From JABWBJ01 sp035646395 (lineage in GTDB: Bacteria; Gemmatimonadota; Gemmatimonadetes; Gemmatimonadales; Gemmatimonadaceae), in the NCBI GenBank assembly GCA_035646395.1, contig DASRPK010000187.1:1-11510 (forward strand): a DNA stretch of 11,510 bases, given 5' to 3'. Positions 6,020 to 11,271 of this stretch are shown here, piece by piece; position 1 is the first letter of the stretch, and the number at the start of each line of letters is the position of its first letter. A program made the translations under genes and the position numbers. Below the pieces are notes generated by a model, which worked only from the letters and a program-made list of their open reading frames with translations, was not told the DNA's origin and ran no database searches.

Positions 6020-6110
6020 GGAAATCGGGGTCAGACCCCAATTATCCCGAGCGTTCGGGAATCCACGACGCGTCTCGGTTCTGGATAATTGGGGTCTGAC
6101 CCCGATTTCC
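6020..6110. repeat. Perfect 28-bp inverted repeat with nested palindromes, cdsA-dxr gap
   Basis: Bases 6020-6047 and 6083-6110 are exact reverse complements, separated by 35 nt. Each arm contains its own odd palindrome, GGGGTCAGACCCC or its complement, so each can fold alone or the two can pair. The spacer holds a further short hairpin, CCCGA-GCGT-TCGGG (6046-6059). The layout resembles paired REP/BIME-type elements, which are moved by REP-associated tyrosine transposases; the GGGGTCAGACCCC core looks to me like one recurring between genes in many phyla, from memory only. No transposase is in the window. When translated, it yields spurious N termini such as MGSDPDF for dxr. Confidence 0.88.
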
Positions 6111-6124
6111 CACATCCGCCACCC

Positions 6125-7255
6125 ATGACAACCGGGATCGCCATCCTGGGCTCCACCGGTTCCATCGGCACGACCGCTCTTCGTGTCCTTGCCCGTCACG
6201 CCTCGCGCTTTCACGTGGTGGCACTGACGGCAAACGAGAACGCGTCACTGCTCGCCGAGCAGGCGAAGGCGACGGGAGCTTCGTTCGTTGGCCTCGTCTC
6301 CAACGGAAGTGATGCACCACGCGACTGGTGTCTTGGTCCCGAGGCCCTGGTGCGCGCTGCGCAACTGCCTGACGCGGACATCGTGCTCAACGCCGTCGTC
6401 GGGGCCGCGGGCCTCGACGCCACGCTCGCCGCATTGCGTGAGGGAAAGCGCGTCGCGCTCGCGAACAAGGAGACGCTGGTCGTAGCGGGCGAACTCGCCA
6501 CCAGAACGGCTCGTGAGGCAGGAGGGGAGATCATCCCCGTCGACTCCGAACATTCGGCGATCCTGCAGTGTCTTTCGGGCCGTCCGCGCAGCCAGGTGCG
6601 AAGACTCATCCTCACCGCATCGGGAGGTCCGTTTCGCGATTGGAGTCGCCAGAAACTCGAGCACGCCACACTGGCCGACGCCTTACGACACCCGACATGG
6701 CAGATGGGCCGCAAGATAACCGTCGATAGCGCGACGCTGGCCAACAAGGCACTGGAAGTCATCGAAGCGCATTTTCTTTTTGGCGTTCCGTACGACGCCA
6801 TCGACGTCGTGGTCCACCCGCAGAGTGTGGTGCATTCGATGGTCGAGTTCGTGGACGGAAGCGTGTTGGCCCAGGTGGGTGTGCCGTCGATGGAACTTCC
6901 CGTGTTGTACGCGCTCACCCATCCGGAGCGCATCGAGGAACCGGCGATCGCGCCGTTCGATCCGGTGGCGGCGTCGCCGCTCACGTTCGAGCGCGTGCGG
7001 CTGGATGACTTTCCCGCATTGCGACTCGGGATCGAGGCGGGACGAACCGGAGGTGCGGCGCCGGCCGTTTTCAACGCGGCCAACGAAAAAGCAGTTGCGC
7101 TGTTCCTCGACGGTGCGCTTTCATTCGTGGACATTTCCCGGGCGATTTCGGGAGCGCTGGACCGGCTCGGCGGGTTACCTGGGACCACAAGAGAGGAGTT
7201 GCTGGCGGCCGATTCCGCTGCCCGTGACCACGTGTCCAGGTTGTTCAAACAATGA
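6125..7255 (+). CDS. dxr: 1-deoxy-D-xylulose 5-phosphate reductoisomerase
   Basis: DXR converts 1-deoxy-D-xylulose 5-phosphate to 2-C-methyl-D-erythritol 4-phosphate using NADPH and a divalent metal, the first committed step of the MEP isoprenoid pathway. The NADPH-binding GSTGSIG is at residues 9-15. ANKETLVVAGE follows, then the metal ligands in PVDSEHS (D140 and E142) and NKALE (N207, K208, E211). The substrate-loop TASGGPF and the HPTWQMGRKI segment are intact. The C-terminal domain includes NAANEKAV. ATG 6125 gives 376 residues, close to the family norm. An in-frame ATG at 6089 lies inside the inverted repeat and would add a non-homologous 12-residue leader, so it is rejected. No Shine-Dalgarno site is visible. 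The product feeds the isoprenoid chain made by UppS. Confidence 0.97.
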   Translation: MTTGIAILGSTGSIGTTALRVLARHASRFHVVALTANENASLLAEQAKATGASFVGLVSNGSDAPRDWCLGPEALVRAAQLPDADIVLNAVVGAAGLDATLAALREGKRVALANKETLVVAGELATRTAREAGGEIIPVDSEHSAILQCLSGRPRSQVRRLILTASGGPFRDWSRQKLEHATLADALRHPTWQMGRKITVDSATLANKALEVIEAHFLFGVPYDAIDVVVHPQSVVHSMVEFVDGSVLAQVGVPSMELPVLYALTHPERIEEPAIAPFDPVAASPLTFERVRLDDFPALRLGIEAGRTGGAAPAVFNAANEKAVALFLDGALSFVDISRAISGALDRLGGLPGTTREELLAADSAARDHVSRLFKQ

Positions 7256-7262
7256 CGTTTCG

Positions 7263-7297
7263 TTCCCTGCTTCCTGCTTCCTGCTTCCTGTTTCCCA
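7263..7297 (+). repeat. CTTCCTG heptamer array between dxr and rseP
   Basis: Three exact tandem copies of CTTCCTG (7270-7290) are flanked by degenerate copies TTCCCTG (7263-7269) and TTTCCCA (7291-7297). The array fills nearly the whole 49-nt gap between the dxr stop and the rseP ATG at 7305. It is pyrimidine-only apart from the G of each unit, and its 7-nt period matches the other arrays in this window. It leaves little room for a normal ribosome binding site before rseP. Confidence 0.85.
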
Positions 7298-7304
7298 GGC
7301 AACG

Positions 7305-8513
7305 ATGCTGAGCTGGCTTGCCCCAATCCTTGTCTTCGGCCTCGTCGTGCTTGTGCACGAGCTGGGGCATTTCATGGCGGCCAAGTGGCTTGGCGTCTAC
7401 GCTCCCCGTTTCTCGATCGGGTTCGGCCCAGCGTTGTGGCGGCGACGATTCGGTGAAACGGAATACGTCATCGGCGCGCTCCCGTTAGGCGGATTTGTCC
7501 GCATGGCGTCGCGCGAAGACGAAGCGACCGCCTTTCTCGAGGGAGGAAGCGAGGAGTCCAAGGTTCCGGCGGTTGGTGCGAGTTCTTCGCCGACCGTCAC
7601 CGGTGAACCCCATGCCGTCGAGGCAAAGACCAGAGACTGGGATCCGGACGCGATGGTGCCCTTCGGTCCCAAGCCGGTGCCGGAGAACCGCTGGTTCGAG
7701 TCCAAGCCGCTCTGGGGCCGCCTGATCATCATGCTCGCGGGCGTGACGATGAATGCGATTCTTGCCCTCGTCGTGTCCACGGGACTTTTTGCCGGTTACG
7801 GTCGCGCCTACATCCCCGCCGTCGTTGATTCCGTGGTTCCCGGCAGGCCAGCCGAACGTGGTGGGCTTCAGCGTGGTGACAGCATCATCGCCGTCGATGG
7901 CACGCCAGTGCGCCGCTGGGACGAGGTCACGAGACGGATCAGCACCTCCGCCGGCCAGGAACTCGCGCTCGATGTTGTGCGCGGCGGCCGCACCGTAACA
8001 GTGCGCGTCACGCCTGAACTGCGATCCGACACCACTGACATCGGAACGCTCGCGGAAGTCGGCAGGATCGGCGCCGGTGCCACGCGCACGCTGGCCCGGG
8101 AGTCCATGTCCATCGGAGAATCGGCCGTCGCTGGATGGCACGCGACGTGGAACATGGGCACATCGGTCATTCGCGTCGTCGGCGGCCTGATCTCGGGAGA
8201 GGTCAGCATGTCGCAACTGGGCGGCCCGATTACCATCGGTCGCGTCTCTGTCGAAGCCGCGAAATCGGGACTCGAGGCGCTGTGGTCCCTGATTGCATTC
8301 CTCAGCATCAACGTGGCGGTGTTGAATCTGCTGCCCATTCCGATTCTCGACGGCGGGCAGATTCTTCTCAACCTGGCTGAAGGTGCCAAAGGCAGTGCCT
8401 TCAGTGCTCGGACGCGTGAGTACATCATGCGCGCCGGGCTGTTGGCGATCGCGTTGCTGTTTGCGCTGGTGATGTTCAACGACGTCAAAGGGCTGATCGG
8501 GTTGTTTCAGTGA
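7305..8513 (+). CDS. rseP: RseP-family site-2 intramembrane zinc metalloprotease
   Basis: This family cuts transmembrane substrates, typically anti-sigma factors and leftover signal peptides, inside the inner membrane. The first helix carries HELGH, with zinc ligands H18 and H22 and catalytic E19. The third ligand is D349 in the NLLPIPILDGGQ segment. There are about four membrane helices: residues 1-24, roughly 138-160, near 325-345, and at the C terminus. One PDZ domain spans about 170-243 (VVPGRPAERGGLQRGD), whereas E. coli RseP has two. Residues ~67-135 form an acidic, Ser/Pro-rich linker before the second helix. ATG 7305 gives 402 residues and a proper first helix; longer versions of this frame overlap dxr. 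Only a weak AGG precedes the start. It contains a CGTTAGGC word at 7483-7490. Confidence 0.95.
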   Translation: MLSWLAPILVFGLVVLVHELGHFMAAKWLGVYAPRFSIGFGPALWRRRFGETEYVIGALPLGGFVRMASREDEATAFLEGGSEESKVPAVGASSSPTVTGEPHAVEAKTRDWDPDAMVPFGPKPVPENRWFESKPLWGRLIIMLAGVTMNAILALVVSTGLFAGYGRAYIPAVVDSVVPGRPAERGGLQRGDSIIAVDGTPVRRWDEVTRRISTSAGQELALDVVRGGRTVTVRVTPELRSDTTDIGTLAEVGRIGAGATRTLARESMSIGESAVAGWHATWNMGTSVIRVVGGLISGEVSMSQLGGPITIGRVSVEAAKSGLEALWSLIAFLSINVAVLNLLPIPILDGGQILLNLAEGAKGSAFSARTREYIMRAGLLAIALLFALVMFNDVKGLIGLFQ

Positions 8514-8923
8514 AAAAACTTGGCTGCATGCTGATTGCTTCTTGCTGCCGCTGGTTGCTGTTGGTTGCGCTGGTGCTGGGACCCCGGCCGGCCGCCGCTC
8601 AGTTCCGCGGCGTCAGGTTCGAAATCACTCAGGTTGGCGACACCACATTCCGCTTTTCACGAGGCAGTGCAGCCTGGGTGAGGGACAAGGCGACCGGTCT
8701 CGTCGTGGATCCCCGGAGTCGGGACGCTTTCGTCGCCCGATTCACCGTAGCGAGGGTGGATTCAGGGTTGGTGACCGCGGTCATCACTGGTCAACGGTCC
8801 CGCGTCGCCACCGAACATATCGCGGTCATGGCTGAGCCCCCGAAACCCTGGTACAAGGGAATCACCTTCTGGGCCGGCACCGTGTTCGGCGTAGTGATCG
8901 GCGCGCTGATCGCCGGGAGGTAA
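8510..8923 (+). CDS. Unknown small protein with signal peptide and C-terminal membrane segment
   Basis: I do not recognise this 137-residue protein. The N terminus is a convincing signal peptide: basic MKK, a hydrophobic stretch to about residue 24, and a likely cleavage after AAA-30 before Gln31. Residues 31-115 look like a compact, mostly beta exported domain (FRGVRFEITQVGDTTFRFSRG opening) with no cysteines. The final ~21 residues (117-137) form a glycine-spaced hydrophobic helix, GTVFGVVIGALIAGR, ending at the stop. The start GTG at 8510 overlaps the rseP stop as GTGA, implying translational coupling; ATG 8528 is an alternative. The signal-peptide coding stretch (8523-8550) has a 7-nt period and matches the intergenic repeat at 2895-2912 in 17 of 18 bases, so the signal may derive from a repeat. 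A role in the envelope near RseP is only inference. Confidence 0.75.
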   Translation: MKKLGCMLIASCCRWLLLVALVLGPRPAAAQFRGVRFEITQVGDTTFRFSRGSAAWVRDKATGLVVDPRSRDAFVARFTVARVDSGLVTAVITGQRSRVATEHIAVMAEPPKPWYKGITFWAGTVFGVVIGALIAGR

Positions 8924-8928
8924 CGGAA

Positions 8929-8955
8929 GGGTGCTGAGGGTGCATAGGGTGCAAA
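8929..8955 (+). repeat. Three tandem 9-mers of GGGTGC-type
   Basis: The units GGGTGCTGA, GGGTGCATA and GGGTGCAAA follow one another exactly, starting six bases after the stop of the unknown gene. They share the GGGTGC core and vary in the last three bases. With the CCCCATG array ten bases further on, they fill most of the gap between the two converging genes. No terminator stem with a T-run is visible in this gap. Confidence 0.75.
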
Positions 8956-8964
8956 AGCAGCGCG

Positions 8965-9030
8965 CCCCATGCCCATGCCCCATGCCCCATGCCCCATGCC
9001 CCATGCCCCATGCCCCATGCCCCATGCCCC
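8965..9030 (-). repeat. (CCCCATG)n heptamer array; G-quadruplex motif on the minus strand
   Basis: The array contains nine tandem units of CCCCATG plus a final CCCC. The second unit (8972-8977) has lost one C; the last seven full units (8978-9026) are identical. On the minus strand it reads (GGGGCAT)n: at least eight GGGG runs separated by 3-nt loops, an ideal G-quadruplex pattern. Its edge is six bases from the mscL stop, so mscL mRNA would carry it directly in the 3' end. It could act as a transcription or exonuclease block between the convergent genes and is likely to vary in copy number by slippage. It resembles the short heptanucleotide repeats (STRR) known from heterocystous cyanobacteria. 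Confidence 0.93.
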
Positions 9031-9036
9031 AATTCG

Positions 9037-9486
9037 TTAGGCGGCGAGCTGTGAGGTGCAGTTGGGGCACCGCTTGGCCGCGAGGGGAATCGCCGTCGCG
9101 CACTGCGGACAGGACTTCGTATCCGGCGGGGCCGGGGCAGGCTGCCGGTGCAGCTTAGTGACGACCCGGACGAGCATGAAGACCGCCAGCGCAACGATGA
9201 GGAAGGTGATGATCGTGTTGATGAAGGCGCCGTAGTTCATGGTTACGGCGCCAGCGGCCTTCGCTTCCGCGAGCGACACATACGGACCGGCTGCCGTCGC
9301 TCCTTCCTTCAGCACCACGAAGAGGTTGGAGAAGTCGACGCCACCGATTGCGAGACCGATCGGCGGCATGATGACATCGTCGACCACTGACTTCACGACC
9401 GTTCCGAACGACGCGCCGATGATGACGCCGACGGCGAGGTCGAGTACGTTGCCCCGCATGATGAACGACTTGAAGTCACCCCACAT
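9037..9486 (-). CDS. mscL: Large-conductance mechanosensitive channel with C-terminal zinc ribbon
   Basis: MscL is a homopentameric inner-membrane channel that opens under membrane tension to release solutes on hypo-osmotic shock. The amphipathic N-terminal helix MWGDFKSFIMRGN, the first helix with LAVGVIIGASFGTVVKS (about residues 14-45), and the second helix with NTIITFLIVALAVFML (about 84-110) are clear. The protein is 149 residues; after a Pro/Ala linker (115-121) it ends in two CxxC pairs (C126, C129, C140, C143), a probable zinc ribbon that E. coli MscL lacks. The start is fixed by a perfect AGGAGG (9491-9496) upstream of the ATG at 9486; a longer frame to 9600 overlaps the kinase and is rejected. 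The stop TAA is part of a CGTTAGGC word read on the + strand (9035-9042). The upstream kinase ends 26 bases away, so co-transcription is likely. Confidence 0.96.
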   Translation of the reverse strand: MWGDFKSFIMRGNVLDLAVGVIIGASFGTVVKSVVDDVIMPPIGLAIGGVDFSNLFVVLKEGATAAGPYVSLAEAKAAGAVTMNYGAFINTIITFLIVALAVFMLVRVVTKLHRQPAPAPPDTKSCPQCATAIPLAAKRCPNCTSQLAA

Positions 9487-9512
9487 GCCGCCTCCTGGAT
9501 GTCGGAAAAGAA

Positions 9513-11174
9513 CTACTGCTGCGAAGGACAGTCCATGACGATCGGCACCCTCGTCGACTCGCCGGCAAGGATTTCGATCATGTCGTCGAAAGGACCGCAC
9601 GTCACCATTCTGACCTTGAGGCGATACCGGCCAACGGTAAGCACCTTCGGGCCGCGCGTCAGCACGGCTTCTTTCGAAGCTTCGCCGCCTTCCGGCTGCA
9701 ACGAGTACCAGATCGGCTGTTCAACGTTCTGGTTGTTTCGTCGCGCGATCACGTTGATATCGAGCGTACCGCACAAGCGTGGGGTCAACGTCACAGTGAC
9801 TCCAGAGCCGGCTCCAACGCGCACTGGTGTGACTTTGCGCGCCTCGGTGCAGCCTTCGAGCAATGTTGGAAGTTCGGCGCTCACCAAGTACGTCCCGGGT
9901 GGCAGGCTGTCGATACGCTTGTCGCCGAAGCCAATCAGGCGATCATTGAGGTTCACCTGTGCGTCGGGCGGCGCCTTGATCGAGATGGATCCGACGTTTT
10001 CGCGCGTCGCCGGTGCGGTGGTGCCGCGCCCCGGGCCCGTACTCCTTCCTGGAGGCAACGACTCGGCGGGAAGTGGTGGATCCTGTATCGTCCCGCTGTT
10101 GATCCCGGTCTGACCGACCGTATCGGGTGGCAGCGAATCGGGCGTGGTGCCGGCCGTGCCTAACGCGCCGTCGAACGGCAGCGCGAACAGTGCGGCGATG
10201 GCGCCGAGGAGCAGCGTGGTGACGACCGCGCCGGTCCAGAGGCGGCGACGCGCGACGGGCTGCGGAATCGGCTTGCTGTTGACGCGCGGCGTCGTCCCAG
10301 TCGGCGTCGTGGGAACGGTGACCGTATTCGCCGCCGAGGGATCCTTCCGGACCTGCAGGATCGCGTTCAGAGTGTCGGCCAGAATATCGCCGGTTGCCGG
10401 CCGGTCGTCCGCCGACTTGGCCATGCACTGCAACACGACCGCCTCGAACTCGGGCGACAACGCGGGATTCACGGACCGCGCCGGTGGCGCTGGTTCCTCG
10501 ACGTGCTGGCGGGCGATTTCGTACCAGTCCTCACCCTCAAACGGCAGCCTGCCGGTCGCCGAGCGGAAGAGCGTCACGCCCAGCGAGTACAGGTCAGCAC
10601 GCCCATCCAATGGCTTTGCCCGCGCCTGCTCAGGGGCGAAGTACTGGGGCGTGCCCACTACCATGTTGGTGCCCGTCTGGTTCGTGTATCCAGAGACGGC
10701 CCGTGCTATCCCGAAATCGGCCACCACGGCGTTTCCGTGCGTGTCGAACAGGATGTTGTCCACCTTGATGTCACGGTGGATCACGCCCTCGCGATGCGCG
10801 AAACCCAGCGCTCTCGCCACGTCCACTCCGACGCGCAGGACGTAATCCTCAGGCAGCGACTGGGTCGTCTCGAGACGGTTCGCCAGGCCCGACGGCAGGT
10901 AATCCATGACGAAGTAGACCGCGTCGTTTTCGCGCCCTACCGCATAGATCTTGATGATGTTCGGATGCCGAAGCTTGGCCGCGGTGGAAGCTTCTCGCTT
11001 GAATCGGTCTACGACTGCCTGATCCCCAGCGAACTGGGGTTTCAGGACCTTGATCGCAACCGGAATATCGAGCTCAGGGTCGTATCCCTTGAAGACCCAT
11101 GCAAACCCGCCCGACCCGAGTAAACTCTCGATCCGGTACTTCCCCAACGTCTGACCGAGGTAACGTTCGGGCAC
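9513..11174 (-). CDS. Membrane-anchored Ser/Thr protein kinase with extracytoplasmic PEGA-like domain
   Basis: This is a Hanks-type (PknB-like) kinase of 553 residues. The cytoplasmic kinase domain (about 12-272) has every key element: glycine loop GSGGFAWV (20-27), K42 in VAIK, E61 in the C-helix, catalytic HRDIKVDN (133-140, D135), DFG (153-155), and APEQ (180-183), with Thr residues in the activation loop (164-175). A Pro/Thr linker leads to one membrane helix (about 312-332) after an RRR stop signal. Outside lies a Pro/Thr/Gly-rich stretch (335-393), then a PEGA-like fold beginning at about 395 (SISIKAPPDAQVNLNDRL, then SLPPGTYLVSAE) and a further Cys-containing beta region. GTG 11174 is the furthest possible start, because an in-frame TGA immediately precedes it; AAAGG (11184-11188) is 9 nt upstream. 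mscL follows 26 bases downstream. Confidence 0.94.
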   Translation of the reverse strand: MPERYLGQTLGKYRIESLLGSGGFAWVFKGYDPELDIPVAIKVLKPQFAGDQAVVDRFKREASTAAKLRHPNIIKIYAVGRENDAVYFVMDYLPSGLANRLETTQSLPEDYVLRVGVDVARALGFAHREGVIHRDIKVDNILFDTHGNAVVADFGIARAVSGYTNQTGTNMVVGTPQYFAPEQARAKPLDGRADLYSLGVTLFRSATGRLPFEGEDWYEIARQHVEEPAPPARSVNPALSPEFEAVVLQCMAKSADDRPATGDILADTLNAILQVRKDPSAANTVTVPTTPTGTTPRVNSKPIPQPVARRRLWTGAVVTTLLLGAIAALFALPFDGALGTAGTTPDSLPPDTVGQTGINSGTIQDPPLPAESLPPGRSTGPGRGTTAPATRENVGSISIKAPPDAQVNLNDRLIGFGDKRIDSLPPGTYLVSAELPTLLEGCTEARKVTPVRVGAGSGVTVTLTPRLCGTLDINVIARRNNQNVEQPIWYSLQPEGGEASKEAVLTRGPKVLTVGRYRLKVRMVTCGPFDDMIEILAGESTRVPIVMDCPSQQ

Positions 11175-11185
11175 TCAGGGCAGCC

Positions 11186-11214
11186 TTTACATAGGATGGC
11201 GGAGCCCGTAAATT
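11186..11214 (+). promoter_or_regulatory. Candidate sigma-70-type promoter of rpsO
   Basis: TTTACA (11186-11191) differs from the -35 consensus TTGACA at one base. It is separated by exactly 17 bp from TAAATT (11209-11214), a 4/6 match to the -10 consensus. Transcription would begin near 11221, about 50 nt before the rpsO ATG. The -35 overlaps the AAAGG ribosome binding site of the divergent kinase on the other strand, so the two genes share a crowded 97-bp region. I see no comparably good promoter for the kinase. Confidence 0.55.
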
Positions 11215-11220
11215 GCCGTG

Positions 11221-11261
11221 CTCCAAAGGACTTAGCTTAACGCGACGCGCGACGCGCGGAG
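11221..11261 (+). promoter_or_regulatory. rpsO leader: CGCGACG heptamer repeat and possible masked ribosome binding site
   Basis: The leader holds CGCGACG-CGCGACG-CGCG (11241-11258), another 7-nt tandem repeat. It runs straight into the ribosome binding site GGAG (11258-11261), 10 nt before the ATG. CTCC (11221-11224), at the predicted transcript start, is complementary to that GGAG, so pairing could hide it. bS15/uS15 is known to autoregulate its mRNA leader in several phyla with differing RNA structures; a similar role here is inference. Confidence 0.35.
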
Positions 11262-11271
11262 AATATACCTC

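Noticed and set aside
6020..6110. Insertion sequence or intrinsic terminator as the identity of the 28-bp inverted repeat
   Set aside because: There is no transposase coding capacity between the arms and no T-run after either arm; a REP-like or non-autonomous element fits better.
6089..6124. Upstream dxr start at ATG 6089
   Set aside because: The codon lies inside the right arm of the inverted repeat and yields a meaningless MGSDPDF leader; ATG 6125 gives the standard N terminus just before the NADPH site.
6780..7304. Long upstream extension of the rseP frame overlapping dxr
   Set aside because: It encodes Trp/Arg/Ser-rich sequence typical of an out-of-frame reading of a GC-rich gene; the RseP family begins at the first hydrophobic helix encoded from 7305.
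6211..7326. Long minus-strand open frame opposite dxr (371 codons)
   Set aside because: It mirrors dxr and is Ser/Ala/Arg-rich without domains; the + strand gene has complete catalytic motifs.
8862..9194. Minus-strand frames encoding repeated Gly-His/Trp-Gly-Met tracts
   Set aside because: The repeats are translations of the (GGGGCAT)n array and overlap the mscL coding region; no independent gene evidence exists.
9487..9600. N-terminal extension of mscL to position 9600
   Set aside because: It would overlap the kinase C terminus and add a non-membrane sequence unlike MscL; a perfect AGGAGG fixes the start at 9486.
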